NCBI GenBank assembly: GCA_002342175.1
Contig: DDPL01000055.1
Coordinates: 17,808 to 34,269, forward strand
DNA: 16,462 nucleotides
Origin: Legionellales bacterium UBA2469
Lineage (GTDB): Bacteria > Pseudomonadota > Gammaproteobacteria > Legionellales > Legionellaceae
Direction of reading: 5' to 3'
Shown one piece after another: positions 1 to 8,806 of this stretch (positions within the stretch are counted from its first letter, which is position 1; each line of letters opens with the position of its first letter). The position numbers and the translations under genes were made by a program. Under the pieces are notes generated by a model, which was given only the letters and a program-made list of their open reading frames with translations, did no database searches and was not told where the DNA came from.

Positions 1-927
1 CATTTCAGACATATGAACCAAACCTTCGACGCCCTCTTCGATTTCAACGAAACAGCCGTAGTCAGTAATGTTAGTGACTTTACCTTTCAATCGGTGGCCA
101 ACAGGATATCTTTCAACCAAATCAACCCATGGATCGTTACCTAATTGTTTCATACCTAAAGATACACGGTTACGATCGCTATCGAAGCTTAATACTTTAA
201 CTTTAATTTCTTGTCCAACAGATAATAATTCACTTGGGTGCTTCACACGTTTCCAAGAAATATCTGTGATATGTAACAAGCCGTCAACACCGCCTAAATC
301 AATAAACGCACCGTAATCGGTTAAGTTCTTGACGATACCTGTTAACATTTGGCCTTCATGTAATGACTCTAACAATGCAACACGGTCAGCACTGTTTTCT
401 TCTTCAACTACAGCACGGCGAGATACCACGATGTTGTTGCGTTTCGCATCCATTTTAATGACTTTGAATTCCAATTCTTTGCCTTCCAAATAAGAAGGAT
501 CACGAACTGGACGGATGTCCACTAATGAACCGGGCAAGAATGCACGTATTGTGCCAATCTCGACAGTGAAACCACCTTTAACTTTACCAGAAATCAAACC
601 AATAACTGTTTCGTTATTTTCATGTGATTTCAGTAATTTACGCCAAGATTCTTGACGCTTCGCTTTTTCACGAGATAATAGGGTTTCGCCGTTACCATCT
701 TCTAATGCATCTAATGCAACTTCGACAGTATCACCGACATTAATTTCTAAATCACCATTTTTATCTTTGAATTCGTCGATAGAGACCAAACCTTCAGATT
801 TTAGGCCTGCATTTAATGTAACGTAATCATCATCAATGTTGATGACTTTTGCAGGGATAATGGCACCAGGATAAAATGAAACTCCTGAGAAACTTTGCTC
901 AAATAGTTCTTTAAAGCTTTCAGACAT
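1..927 (-). CDS. rpsA: 30S ribosomal protein S1, 3' end cut by window edge
   Basis: This is the N-terminal 309 residues of ribosomal protein S1, which binds mRNA on the 30S subunit and helps start translation of messages with weak ribosome sites. The frame is open from the ATG at 927 to base 1. The first residues read [12 protein letters not shown], typical for S1. Repeated OB-fold S1 domains are visible: two degenerate N-terminal domains (about residues 20-90 and 105-170), a third containing [17 protein letters not shown], and the start of a fourth with the matching [17 protein letters not shown]. The family is about 550 residues with six domains, so roughly 45 percent lies outside. It follows cmk by 54 bases, the usual gammaproteobacterial order. 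No good Shine-Dalgarno sequence precedes the start, which fits the known behaviour of rpsA leaders, where S1 can control its own message; that control is inferred here. Confidence 0.97.
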   Translation of the reverse strand, partial: MSESFKELFEQSFSGVSFYPGAIIPAKVINIDDDYVTLNAGLKSEGLVSIDEFKDKNGDLEINVGDTVEVALDALEDGNGETLLSREKAKRQESWRKLLKSHENNETVIGLISGKVKGGFTVEIGTIRAFLPGSLVDIRPVRDPSYLEGKELEFKVIKMDAKRNNIVVSRRAVVEEENSADRVALLESLHEGQMLTGIVKNLTDYGAFIDLGGVDGLLHITDISWKRVKHPSELLSVGQEIKVKVLSFDSDRNRVSLGMKQLGNDPWVDLVERYPVGHRLKGKVTNITDYGCFVEIEEGVEGLVHMSEM

Positions 928-981
928 GTTGTTAAACTCAAAATCAATAAAAATGAAAACGCATCCAATGTGCATCTTCCC

Positions 982-1677
982 CTAATGTGATCGTTTTAAT
1001 CGATCGTTCACAAGCATTAGAATTTCATCCAATACTTCATGAATACTTTTAGCTGTCGTATCAACGATAATCGCATCGACGGCAGGTTGCATTGGTGAGG
1101 CTTGACGCTTTTGATCACGCTCATCACGTTTAGTCAATTCCTCAACAACTTGAGCAAGACTAACATCAATTTGTTGTGCTTGCAACTGTAACAGCCTTCT
1201 TTTAGCTCGTTCTTCTACACTTGCCGTTAAAAATATCTTTAAAAAGGCATTTGGAAAGACGACTGTACCCATGTCACGTCCATCTGTCACAAGGCCTGGT
1301 TCAATCGCAAATCGCCGTTGTCTTTCTAATAATGCTTTACGCACTTCAGGAAGAACAGCAAACTGAGAAGCCCATTGGCCACATTCTTCTGTTCGAATGT
1401 TTGAGCTTACATCTACACCATTCAATAAGGTTCGGTGCATGCCATTGAATAAAACTTCAAACTTCAAATTTAAATGATTTGCTAATTCAACCAATTCAAC
1501 AATTTGCGTCTCATTGAGTTGCAAGTGATGTGCCGCGAGTGCAAATACGCGATAAATAGCACCGCTATCTAAAAAATGCCACTGAAGATGATGAGCAAGA
1601 GCATGACACAACGTTCCTTTTCCTGTTCCACCGGGTCCATCAATCGTAATCACGGGAACAAGTTGTCCTATATTCAT
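982..1677 (-). CDS. cmk: Cytidylate kinase
   Basis: This gene encodes cytidylate kinase, which phosphorylates CMP and dCMP with ATP in cytoplasmic pyrimidine recycling. The 231-residue length matches the family. The P-loop GPGGTGKGT lies at residues 14-22, the nucleotide-binding FLDSGAIYRV follows at about 35-44, and the conserved DGRDMGTVVFP and the LID-region arginines (ERAKRR, RDERDQKR) are present. A TTG one codon upstream (1680) is also in frame, but I chose the ATG at 1677 because it is the stronger start codon; neither has a strong Shine-Dalgarno sequence. The gene sits just upstream of rpsA, its common partner. In many gammaproteobacteria aroA lies directly upstream of cmk, but here the upstream neighbour is an unrelated membrane protein gene. 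A promoter within the end of that gene probably drives cmk-rpsA. Confidence 0.96.
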   Translation of the reverse strand: MNIGQLVPVITIDGPGGTGKGTLCHALAHHLQWHFLDSGAIYRVFALAAHHLQLNETQIVELVELANHLNLKFEVLFNGMHRTLLNGVDVSSNIRTEECGQWASQFAVLPEVRKALLERQRRFAIEPGLVTDGRDMGTVVFPNAFLKIFLTASVEERAKRRLLQLQAQQIDVSLAQVVEELTKRDERDQKRQASPMQPAVDAIIVDTTAKSIHEVLDEILMLVNDRLKRSH

Positions 1678-1711
1678 CAACGACTCAAATCATATGCATA
1701 AAAAGAAAAAA

Positions 1712-1740
1712 ATTATACGCGTAATTTTAAGCTTTGTACA
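1712..1740 (-). promoter_or_regulatory. Predicted sigma-70 promoter for cmk-rpsA
   Basis: Read on the minus strand, TGTACA (1740-1735) and a perfect TATAAT (1717-1712) are separated by exactly 17 bases. The predicted transcript would start near 1705, about 28 bases before the cmk ATG. The -35 box overlaps the last codons of the upstream gene. This is a pattern match only. Confidence 0.55.
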
Positions 1741-2416
1741 TATAACGATTTTCGATTTCATCATTTAGATATTGCTGGATATACATTGACAGCGCAAGTG
1801 TTAAAAATCCGATGATTAAACAGGGTAGAGACATAAATGCGCCACAAACCATAGTCGTTGTTGCTGCTACCATAAACGCATAATTCAGGTTTTGATACAG
1901 ATGGAGCGAATCGTCATGGTTAAATTTTTCGAGAGGGTTAAGACTTTTATATTTATTAGCCAATCCATCAGATATTTCTTTTTGAATGGCTTGATTTAAA
2001 CTATTCATGTTTTGTAAATCAACATCTTCATTCATATCCTGGATCTTAGCAAAATAATAAGGTAGGCCACATTGATTGCTCGCTTCCCAAATTGCTGCAT
2101 CAAGGACTATTTCATCTAATGATGGATTGTCCTGGTATTTCCCAGCTCGCGCTTCAATGGTTATACCTTCTGTTTGGAGAAGTTGCATTAATGGAATTTT
2201 TTCTAAATCTTTTTTTGTGATCCTCTTATTATTAAGAATAATCGATTCCCTCGAAAGCAATGCATCTTTAATGCCTGCCTCGGTCGCTAAAACTTTCGTA
2301 AATGCAGATTCTGCTTTTTGTTTAAAGGATTCTTTTAAGTTGTCAGGATGCGTTCCATCATATTGGCTCACGAAATCATCTAATATTTGTTCTTCAGTTT
2401 TGAACCTATTGAACAT
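1727..2416 (-). CDS. Hypothetical protein with C-terminal membrane hairpin
   Basis: I do not recognise this 229-residue protein. The first 175 residues are hydrophilic, rich in Lys, Glu, Asp and Asn, and look mostly helical. Residues about 178-215 form a strongly hydrophobic stretch with a central Pro (MSLPCL), best read as two short membrane helices joined by a tight turn. A short charged tail (YLNDEIENRYMYKA) follows. There is no signal peptide, so the N-terminal part should face the cytoplasm. I chose the ATG at 2416 over the one at 2425: AGGA stands eight bases before 2416, whereas it nearly touches 2425. The gene stands alone between serC and cmk, where aroA is commonly found, and has its own strong promoter. 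It could be a lineage-specific membrane protein; a secreted effector is possible in Legionellales but nothing in the sequence demonstrates it. Confidence 0.8.
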   Translation of the reverse strand: MFNRFKTEEQILDDFVSQYDGTHPDNLKESFKQKAESAFTKVLATEAGIKDALLSRESIILNNKRITKKDLEKIPLMQLLQTEGITIEARAGKYQDNPSLDEIVLDAAIWEASNQCGLPYYFAKIQDMNEDVDLQNMNSLNQAIQKEISDGLANKYKSLNPLEKFNHDDSLHLYQNLNYAFMVAATTTMVCGAFMSLPCLIIGFLTLALSMYIQQYLNDEIENRYMYKA

Positions 2417-2448
2417 GACAAACATCCTAAAAACAGTAAACTGATGTC

Positions 2449-2457
2449 ATTATATCA
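2449..2457 (-). promoter_or_regulatory. Extended -10 promoter for the hypothetical membrane protein gene
   Basis: On the minus strand TGATATAAT is a perfect extended -10 element (TGnTATAAT), with the TATAAT at 2454-2449. The region where a -35 box would lie is T-rich (TTCTTT at 18 bases spacing) and poor, which extended -10 promoters tolerate. Transcription would start near 2442, about 26 bases before the chosen start codon. The gene therefore probably has its own transcript rather than depending on gyrA-serC. Confidence 0.6.
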
Positions 2458-2514
2458 CACAATATACCAAAAAAAGAATCTTTCTGGGTTAAAAATAATT
2501 CAAAAAGCTGTTTT

Positions 2515-3591
2515 TTAACTTGAACTTAAAAAATCAATCAATGATTCAACACCTTGCAATGGCATGGCATTATAAAGGCTTGCACGCAATCCGCCTAAAA
2601 CACGATGGCCTTTTAACCCATACAGTCCTTTAGCATCTGCTTTTTTAAGAAGTGCAGCGTCTTTTTCTGCATTTCCAGTCGAAAAACATACATTCATTTT
2701 CGAACGAATCGATGGCGCTACAAATGCCTGAAACTGAGAAGATGAATCTAGGAAATCATATAACATATCAGATTTTCGTTGATTCAATACTTTCATTTCC
2801 TCAACACCGCCCTGAGCTTCAACCCATTTCAGCATTTCATAAGCCAAATAACAATTAAATGTGGGTGGTGTTGAATACAAGGATTGATGCTTTTCATGAA
2901 CACGGTAATCAAACATGGTTGGTAAAATAGCCATGGGTGATTGTTCTAACCAAGCTTTTTTTACGATAACTAAAGTCATCCCCGCATTTGCCAAATTTTT
3001 TTGGGCTCCTGCAAAAATCAATCCATATTGCTGGATATTAATTGGTTCACTTAAAATGCATGAGGTCATATCGGCCACCCATGGCAAGTGATTATACGCA
3101 GCCGTAGGCTCATATCGATTACCATGAATAGTCTCATTGGGTGTAAAACTTAAATATTGTGTATCGGTTTGAATCGATTCTACTGTGTCTACAGGTAAGC
3201 GAAATGCTGAACTTTCAGAGCTTGCCACGCAATAAGTGGACTCAGGATATAAACGTTTGGCTTCATCAAAAGCCATTTGTGACCAAGTTCCAGTTACCAC
3301 GTGTGCTGCCCGTTTACCTGGTTGTAATATATTCATGGGAACCATTGCAAATTGAGCCCTTGCCGCGCCTCCTAAAAACAAAACAGCATAATCATCTGTT
3401 ATCTTCAATAATTTTCGGATGAGTGTTTCCGTTTCTTGCATCAAATTCATGAACACTTCAGTTCGATGTCCAATTTCCAAAATTGAAACACCCGTATCCT
3501 TCCATGTCCATAAATCTTGTTGTGCCTTTGTCAATATTTCATCGGGCAGAACCGCAGGTCCCGCCCCAAAATAATAGCCTCTTGGCTTCAT
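2515..3591 (-). CDS. serC: Phosphoserine aminotransferase
   Basis: This gene encodes the PLP-dependent enzyme that converts 3-phosphohydroxypyruvate and glutamate to phosphoserine in serine synthesis, and also acts in pyridoxal phosphate synthesis. The 358 residues match the family length. The N-terminus has the typical FGAGPAVLP motif. The substrate-binding ILEIGHR is present, with Gly where Ser is usual in E. coli. [14 protein letters not shown] occupies the cofactor phosphate region. The PLP lysine is K198 in [10 protein letters not shown], the same number as in E. coli. The start codon overlaps the gyrA stop as ATGA, so translation is probably coupled to gyrA. gyrA-serC is a well known gammaproteobacterial gene pair. 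No strong terminator follows, although the short gap to the next gene contains a weak hairpin and T-runs. Confidence 0.97.
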   Translation of the reverse strand: MKPRGYYFGAGPAVLPDEILTKAQQDLWTWKDTGVSILEIGHRTEVFMNLMQETETLIRKLLKITDDYAVLFLGGAARAQFAMVPMNILQPGKRAAHVVTGTWSQMAFDEAKRLYPESTYCVASSESSAFRLPVDTVESIQTDTQYLSFTPNETIHGNRYEPTAAYNHLPWVADMTSCILSEPINIQQYGLIFAGAQKNLANAGMTLVIVKKAWLEQSPMAILPTMFDYRVHEKHQSLYSTPPTFNCYLAYEMLKWVEAQGGVEEMKVLNQRKSDMLYDFLDSSSQFQAFVAPSIRSKMNVCFSTGNAEKDAALLKKADAKGLYGLKGHRVLGGLRASLYNAMPLQGVESLIDFLSSS

Positions 3592-6155
3592 TCCACATTG
3601 TCCTCGATGACTTCTTCACCTTCATCTTGAATTTCTTCAATTCGCTGCATTCCGACAACGCGCTCACCGCTGCTTAAAGAAATCAAACGAACCCCTTGTG
3701 TATTTCGGCCAATGACTGATAACTCACTGACTTTAAAGCGAACCAAGGTTCCTTTATCCGTGATTAACATCACCTCATCCTGGTCTTCAACCTGAAGAGC
3801 TCGAACGACGCGACCATTTCGTTCACTAACTTGGATTGAGATAACGCCTTGTCCACCTCGGCCTGTAACTCGGTATTCATCGATGGCCGTACGTTTTCCA
3901 TATCCAAACTCGGTTGCAGTTAAAATGGTGCCTTCTGTTTCTTTCACCACCAAAGAAATCATCGCCTGGCCTTCAGCAAGCTTCATGGCACGTACACCAC
4001 GCGCTGAACGCCCCATGGGTCTGACAAAATGTTCTGCAAATCGAATTACTTTTCCAGCATCAGAGAAGAGCATTAAGTCTTTTTGTCCATTGGTTAAGCC
4101 GACACCAATTAAACGATCTTCGTCATCTAAGTCAATAGCGATAATACCGCTAGAACGTGGACGGCTAAAAGCATCTAATGTGACTTTTTTAATCACACCT
4201 GCTTTGGTTGCCATCACAACAAACTGACCGCTTTCGTAGTTTTTAATTGGCAACATCGCATTAATACTTTCACCTTCTTTTAATGGCAAAATATTGATAA
4301 TCGGTTTACCACGCGCGGTGCGTTGTGCTTCTGGTAATTGGTAAACTTTCAACCAGTAAACTCGGCCATGGTTTGAGAAACACAGTAAAGTATCATGCGT
4401 ATTGGCAATCACCAATCGACTAACAAAGTCCTCTTCCTTAACTGCAGCCGCTAATTTACCTTTTCCACCACGGCGTTGTGCTTGATAAGTGGTTAAGGGT
4501 TGATATTTGACATAACCTTGGTGTGAAAGTGTAACCACTACATCTTCTTCAGAAATTAAGTCTTCTAAACTGATTTCATCTAAACTATCCATGATTTCTG
4601 TGCGACGTGTATCTCCAAATTGAGCCACGACTTCACCAAGCTCTGTTGCAATCACTTCACGTAAACGTACTGGAGAATTGAGAATTTCAAGCAGTTTTTG
4701 CATTTCTTGTGCCAATAGCTCTAATTCACCAAATATTTTTTCTTGTTCTAGTGCGGTTAAGCGATGTAAACGTAATTCTAAAATCGCTTGAGCTTGTTCA
4801 GAAGATAAATGATAACCACCCTTTGATAAATCAAGGTTAATATCCACGCCCATATGCGAAGGTAAATTCATGCGAACGCGCTCGAGAATTGGGCCGATGC
4901 TATGTAATGGCCACAGCTTCTCCATCATTTGGGTCTTCGCTTCTTGTGGGGTTTTGGCTTGTTTAATCAACTGAATCATATCGTCGATATTTGCCAATGC
5001 AACCGCCAAACCTTCTAAGATGTGTGCTCTGGCGCGAGCTTTTTCCAATTCAAATATCGAACGACGGGTCACCACTTCTCGACGATGTTTCAAGAAGTAA
5101 TCAATCATTTCTTTAAGATTTAAAGTGCGTGGTTGGCCATCGACTAATGCCACCATATTCATACCAAAGACCGTCTGCATTTGTGTATGCGCAAATAAAT
5201 TATTTAGAATGACATCCGCCAACTCACCGCGTTTGACTTCAATCACCACACGCATACCTTGTTTGTCAGACTCATCTCGTAAGCCAACAATACCTTCTAC
5301 ACGTTTTTCACGAACCAGTTCTGCAATTTTTTCAATTAAACGTGCTTTGTTCACTTGATAGGGTAATTCATGAATAATAATCGACTGTCGACCATTGTCC
5401 TCATCGGTTTCGATGGTAGTTCTTGCACGAACAACAACCCGTCCCCGTCCGGTACGGTATGCTTCCACAATGCCATTTCGACCATTAATAATCGCGGCTG
5501 TTGGGAAATCAGGTCCTGGAACGTATTGCATCAGTTCATCAATGGTTAATTCTGGATTTTGCAACAAGGCCAAACAAGCAGAAACCACTTCATTTAAGTT
5601 ATGAGGAGGAATGTTTGTTGCCATCCCCACAGCAATCCCTGACGAACCATTAATTAATAGATTAGGCACACGAGAGGGTAACACTGCTGGTGCCAATTCT
5701 GTTTCGTCATAGTTAGGTACAAAATCAACCGTGTTTTTTTCTAAATCGGCCATCAAGGCATGGGCTAGGCGTGTCATCCGAACTTCGGTATAACGCATCG
5801 CAGCAGGAGCATCGCCGTCGACCGAACCAAAGTTACCCTGACCATCGACCAATAAATAACGCATCGAAAAAGGTTGTGCCATTCGCACCATGGTATCATA
5901 AACAGCCGTATCTCCATGAGGATGGTATTTACCGATCACGTCCCCGACGACACGCGCCGATTTTTTGTAAGGTTTATTATAATCGTTGCCTAACTCTTGC
6001 ATCGCAAAAAGGACGCGACGATGTACAGGCTTTAATCCATCACGCACATCAGGCAATGCACGACCTACGATAACACTCATCGCATAATCGAGATATGACT
6101 GTTTGAGTTCTTCTTCAATATTAATCGGGATTATTTCGTGATCTTGTTGCGCCAT
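3588..6155 (-). CDS. gyrA: DNA gyrase subunit A
   Basis: This is the DNA cleavage and rejoining subunit of gyrase, which introduces negative supercoils together with GyrB. At 855 residues it is of usual length. The catalytic tyrosine is Y122 in [10 protein letters not shown]. The quinolone-contact region reads GDTAVYD, giving T83 and D87 in E. coli numbering. The GyrA box QRRGGKG, which enables DNA wrapping, is at residues 560-566, at the start of the C-terminal beta-pinwheel. The protein ends in an acidic tail ([12 protein letters not shown]). The ATG at 6155 is preceded by AAGGA at six bases spacing and gives the standard N-terminus. It overlaps serC by four bases and is divergent from gltA. 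Thr at position 83 occurs naturally in some wild-type gammaproteobacteria, so it should not be read as acquired resistance. Confidence 0.98.
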   Translation of the reverse strand: MAQQDHEIIPINIEEELKQSYLDYAMSVIVGRALPDVRDGLKPVHRRVLFAMQELGNDYNKPYKKSARVVGDVIGKYHPHGDTAVYDTMVRMAQPFSMRYLLVDGQGNFGSVDGDAPAAMRYTEVRMTRLAHALMADLEKNTVDFVPNYDETELAPAVLPSRVPNLLINGSSGIAVGMATNIPPHNLNEVVSACLALLQNPELTIDELMQYVPGPDFPTAAIINGRNGIVEAYRTGRGRVVVRARTTIETDEDNGRQSIIIHELPYQVNKARLIEKIAELVREKRVEGIVGLRDESDKQGMRVVIEVKRGELADVILNNLFAHTQMQTVFGMNMVALVDGQPRTLNLKEMIDYFLKHRREVVTRRSIFELEKARARAHILEGLAVALANIDDMIQLIKQAKTPQEAKTQMMEKLWPLHSIGPILERVRMNLPSHMGVDINLDLSKGGYHLSSEQAQAILELRLHRLTALEQEKIFGELELLAQEMQKLLEILNSPVRLREVIATELGEVVAQFGDTRRTEIMDSLDEISLEDLISEEDVVVTLSHQGYVKYQPLTTYQAQRRGGKGKLAAAVKEEDFVSRLVIANTHDTLLCFSNHGRVYWLKVYQLPEAQRTARGKPIINILPLKEGESINAMLPIKNYESGQFVVMATKAGVIKKVTLDAFSRPRSSGIIAIDLDDEDRLIGVGLTNGQKDLMLFSDAGKVIRFAEHFVRPMGRSARGVRAMKLAEGQAMISLVVKETEGTILTATEFGYGKRTAIDEYRVTGRGGQGVISIQVSERNGRVVRALQVEDQDEVMLITDKGTLVRFKVSELSVIGRNTQGVRLISLSSGERVVGMQRIEEIQDEGEEVIEDNVE

Positions 6156-6195
6156 TGGATGTCCTTTTTCGTCATCGGATCTTAGAAAAACATTA

Positions 6196-6208
6196 GTCTA
6201 TCATAGAC
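6196..6208. repeat. Perfect inverted repeat in the gyrA leader or promoter region
   Basis: GTCTAT-C-ATAGAC is a perfect 6+6 inverted repeat with a single central base, located 41 bases upstream of the gyrA start in the divergent gyrA/gltA region. It overlaps a candidate gyrA -35 box (TTGTCT on the minus strand). It could be a regulator-binding site or a small RNA hairpin; the sequence cannot decide. Confidence 0.4.
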
Positions 6209-6229
6209 AATGCCGTTTATGAATGAATA

Positions 6230-6247
6230 GGGATTAAATTGAATCCC
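6230..6247. repeat. Inverted repeat GGGATT-N6-AATCCC between gyrA and gltA
   Basis: GGGATT and AATCCC form a perfect 6+6 inverted repeat with a six-base AT-rich spacer, in the middle of the divergent intergenic region. It lies about 50 bases upstream of the predicted gltA -35 box, with a very AT-rich tract between them (6248-6295) that could serve as an UP element. An operator role is possible but not shown. Confidence 0.35.
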
Positions 6248-6295
6248 AAAATTATAAAAAATTTATTTTTTTGGGTAAAAAATATGCATAAAAAA

Positions 6296-6324
6296 TTGAC
6301 TGCGGTCCAACATTTTTATATATT
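6296..6324 (+). promoter_or_regulatory. Predicted sigma-70 promoter for gltA
   Basis: TTGACT (6296-6301) and TATATT (6319-6324) are separated by exactly 17 bases, a strong match to sigma-70 consensus. The tract just upstream is almost pure A and T. Transcription would begin near 6331, about 32 bases before the gltA ATG. Confidence 0.7.
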
Positions 6325-6362
6325 GCTCTTACAAGAAATGATGTTTAAAAAAAGGTGCTCGT

Positions 6363-7643
6363 ATGGTCGATAAAATGGCTACACTCTCTTGGGGAAAAGA
6401 TTCAAAAATTGATTTTCCAATTTATAACCCAACACTCGGTAATCCGGTGATTGACATCAGTAAACTTGGTGGCGCAGGTATGTTTACCTTTGATCCAGGC
6501 TTTATGTCAACAGCTTCATGTGAATCAAAAATCACATTCATCGATGGCGACCAAGGTGTTTTACTTTATCGCGGCTACCCTATTGACCAATTGGCATCTA
6601 AAAAAGATTTTACCGATGTATGTTACTTATTGATGAATGGTGATTTACCCAATCCTCAAGAAAGAAAAGTATTTCAAGACACTATCACGCAACACACCAT
6701 GGTTCATCAGCAAATCCATCATTTTTTTAATGGATTTAGACGAAATGCACATCCCATGGCTATTATGGTTGGTGTCGTTGGAGCATTATCAGCGTTTTAT
6801 CACGACACCATGAATTTAAATAATAAAGAAGATCGTTATATCTCAGCGATTCGTATGGTTGCGAAAGTTCCTACTTTAGCTGCAATGAGTTACAAACACT
6901 GTATCGGTCAACCCTTTGTTTATCCTAACAACAGCTTAAACTATGCTGAGAATTTTTTATACATGATGTTTGGCTTACCAAGCCTTTCATTCGAAGATAA
7001 TCTACCAAATCCGATATTGGCTCGCGCAATGGATATTATATTCACCTTGCATGCTGATCATGAGCAAAATGCTTCAACATCTACTGTTCGTTTAGCAGGC
7101 TCAACAGGTGCGAATCCCTTTGCTTGTGTTTCTTCCGGCATAAGTGCTTTATGGGGGCCTGCACATGGTGGTGCAAATGAAGCATGCTTAAATATGCTTA
7201 AACTAATTGGTGATGTGAAACATATTCCAGAATTTATTAAACGCGCCAAAGATAAAGATGATCCATTCCGGCTCATGGGCTTTGGACATCGCGTTTACAA
7301 AAATTATGATCCCCGTGCTACCGTCATGCGTCAGACTTGCCATGAAGTGTTAAATGCTGTTGGCGCACATGACAATCCATTATTTAAATTAGCGATGGAG
7401 CTCGAGCGCATTGCCTTAGAAGACGATTATTTTGTACAACGAAAATTGTATCCCAATATCGATTTCTACTCTGGTATCACATTAAGTGCGATGGGTATCC
7501 CAACCAATATGTTTACGGTTATCTTTGCTTTAGCAAGAACCGTAGGATGGATGTCACATTGGCTCGAAATGACCAACGAACCCTATAAAATTGGTCGTCC
7601 TCGTCAACTATACACTGGAAGTCCTGAACGCAATGTTCCATAA
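6363..7643 (+). CDS. gltA: Citrate synthase, type II
   Basis: This gene encodes citrate synthase, which condenses acetyl-CoA with oxaloacetate at the entry to the TCA cycle. The 426 residues match the hexameric type II enzyme of Gram-negative bacteria. The catalytic residues are visible: H268 in GPAHGG, H309 in GFGHRVYK and D367 in NIDFYSG. The C-terminus has the usual GWMSHWLEM and GRPRQLYTG. The ATG at 6363 is preceded by AAGGTG at five bases spacing; a second ATG four codons later lacks such a site. It is the only plus-strand gene here and is transcribed alone, from a clear promoter to a clear terminator. Along with icd it supplies two early TCA steps in this window, though from separate transcription units. 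Confidence 0.98.
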   Translation: MVDKMATLSWGKDSKIDFPIYNPTLGNPVIDISKLGGAGMFTFDPGFMSTASCESKITFIDGDQGVLLYRGYPIDQLASKKDFTDVCYLLMNGDLPNPQERKVFQDTITQHTMVHQQIHHFFNGFRRNAHPMAIMVGVVGALSAFYHDTMNLNNKEDRYISAIRMVAKVPTLAAMSYKHCIGQPFVYPNNSLNYAENFLYMMFGLPSLSFEDNLPNPILARAMDIIFTLHADHEQNASTSTVRLAGSTGANPFACVSSGISALWGPAHGGANEACLNMLKLIGDVKHIPEFIKRAKDKDDPFRLMGFGHRVYKNYDPRATVMRQTCHEVLNAVGAHDNPLFKLAMELERIALEDDYFVQRKLYPNIDFYSGITLSAMGIPTNMFTVIFALARTVGWMSHWLEMTNEPYKIGRPRQLYTGSPERNVP

Positions 7644-7667
7644 AAAAGAGGCGAAAGCCTCTTTTTT
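7642..7667 (+). terminator. Rho-independent terminator of gltA, symmetric
   Basis: An 11-base-pair stem, A6-GAGGC paired with GCCTC-T6, closes on a GAAA tetraloop and begins inside the gltA stop codon. The flanking A- and T-runs make it a good terminator in both directions, so it can also stop transcripts of the convergent thioredoxin operon, which ends about 90 bases away. Confidence 0.9.
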
Positions 7668-7755
7668 CCTTTATTTTTTAATTCTATAAAAGTTATCAAT
7701 GAAATCTATTACGCAGAGTGTTCGCGAATCGCAGCAAGGACTTCCCCTTTCGGGG

Positions 7756-8106
7756 TCAATCAACTTTTAGATTTTTCGTTTGTTCAACCAAGTCTTTTAA
7801 CACCGCATATGGCATCGTACCCGACTCTGAGAATATAGCCATGCCTTGCTTAAATATCATTAAATGGGGTACTGAACGAATCCCCAAAGACTCCAATATA
7901 TCTTCGTCGGCATCTTGTATGTTCATCTTCACAAATTTAATCTTTGATTTTGATTCCTCTTCAGCAATTTTTTCAAAGACTTTAGCAAATGCCAAGCAAG
8001 GATTACACCATGGCGCCCAGTAATCCACGACAATGGTTTCTCCAGAATTGATAAGCTCATCCAATTGAAAAATATCAACTTCCTGTAATTGCTTAGGCTC
8101 GGACAT
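7756..8106 (-). CDS. Thioredoxin-family protein with WCNPC active site
   Basis: This 116-residue single-domain thioredoxin should reduce or exchange protein disulfides in the cytoplasm. The active site is W33-C34-N35-P36-C37, with Asn instead of the usual Gly. The buried acid is D28 (VVDYWAPW), and the cis-proline is P80 in SVPHLMIF, preceding His where Thr is usual. No signal peptide is present. I chose the ATG at 8106 because AGGGAG stands five bases upstream and the product then has normal thioredoxin length; a longer frame to 8172 only reads through adk. The gene overlaps the adk end by 14 bases, suggesting translational coupling. A short CCCC-GAAA-GGGG hairpin lies at the stop codon but lacks a T-run. 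The two substitutions suggest a specialised paralogue rather than the main TrxA. Confidence 0.9.
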   Translation of the reverse strand: MSEPKQLQEVDIFQLDELINSGETIVVDYWAPWCNPCLAFAKVFEKIAEEESKSKIKFVKMNIQDADEDILESLGIRSVPHLMIFKQGMAIFSESGTMPYAVLKDLVEQTKNLKVD

Positions 8107-8785
8107 GCTCACTCCCTGCTGTGATGACGAGAATAATTCTCTTTTGAATATCTTGCACATCGCCAATGCCATTCACTTGATGATACTTTGGAACTTTGGA
8201 TTGTGGAAATTGTTGCTCTAAATCGTGTTGATAAAATCCAATCAAAGGAGCCGTTTGATTGTGATATACCGCCAAACGTTTGCGAATGGTCTCTTCTTTA
8301 TCATCATCACGTTGAATTAAAGGCTCACCTGTCACATCATCTTTATCTGCAATTTTAGGTGGCTGAAATCTGACATGATATACTCGTCCTGAGGCCGGAT
8401 GAACACGACGCCCACACACACGTTGCACAATCTCGTCATCTTCAACACGAATCTCGACCACATGATCTAAATCAATATGTGCTTCAACCATGGCCTGTGC
8501 TTGAACAAGGGTTCGAGGAAAACCATCTAGTAAATAGCCATTTTGACAATCCGGTGCTTGTAAGCGTTCTTTGACCATGGCAATTATCAGCGCATCTGGT
8601 ACCAATTGGCCGTTGTTCATAAAAGTTTGTGCTTGTTTTCCCAGTTCGGTTCCTGCTGCCACTGCACTTCGCAACATATCACCTGTGGAAATTTGCGGAA
8701 TTTTAAAATATTCAATCAAGCCTTGCGCTTGTGTCCCTTTACCCGCACCAGGGCCACCCAATAACATTAATCTGATTTTAGACAC
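8093..8785 (-). CDS. adk: Adenylate kinase
   Basis: This enzyme interconverts ATP plus AMP and two ADP, which keeps the adenylate pool balanced. The P-loop is GGPGAGKGT at residues 10-18, followed by the AMP-binding STGDMLR and the DGFPRT motif. The full-length LID domain ([10 protein letters not shown] to EETIRKRL) lacks zinc cysteines, as is usual in Gram-negative enzymes. Two GTG codons stand in tandem at 8788 and 8785. GGAGG lies six bases before the second and only three before the first, so I place the start at 8785; an ATG at 8767 would remove the first beta strand. At 230 residues it is somewhat longer than the 214 of E. coli, mainly at the C-terminus. It lies about 20 bases after the lipoprotein gene and overlaps the thioredoxin gene. 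Confidence 0.97.
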   Translation of the reverse strand: MSKIRLMLLGGPGAGKGTQAQGLIEYFKIPQISTGDMLRSAVAAGTELGKQAQTFMNNGQLVPDALIIAMVKERLQAPDCQNGYLLDGFPRTLVQAQAMVEAHIDLDHVVEIRVEDDEIVQRVCGRRVHPASGRVYHVRFQPPKIADKDDVTGEPLIQRDDDKEETIRKRLAVYHNQTAPLIGFYQHDLEQQFPQSKVPKYHQVNGIGDVQDIQKRIILVITAGSEHVRA

Positions 8786-8806
8786 CACAACCCTCCAAAA
8801 AAAATA

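Noticed and set aside
68..316. An 82-residue plus-strand ORF at the left edge
   Set aside because: It lies opposite rpsA, whose frame is unbroken and clearly recognisable from 927 to the edge.
989..1005. Inverted repeat GATCG-N7-CGATC as a cmk terminator
   Set aside because: It lies inside the cmk coding end, has a short stem and no T-run, and rpsA is expected to be read through.
2464..2514. Terminator after serC
   Set aside because: Only very short A/T-rich stems near T-runs are present; too weak to call with confidence.
5893..5915. GyrA Thr83 as a quinolone-resistance mutation
   Set aside because: Thr is the natural residue here in several wild-type gammaproteobacteria and D87 is unchanged; the sequence alone does not support acquired resistance.
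5771..6073. A 100-residue plus-strand ORF opposite the gyrA start
   Set aside because: It is antisense to the strongly conserved gyrA coding region, has no ribosome site that I can see, and resembles no protein.
8107..8172. A longer thioredoxin starting at 8172
   Set aside because: The extra 22 residues are just another frame of adk and resemble no thioredoxin N-terminus; the ATG at 8106 has a good ribosome site.
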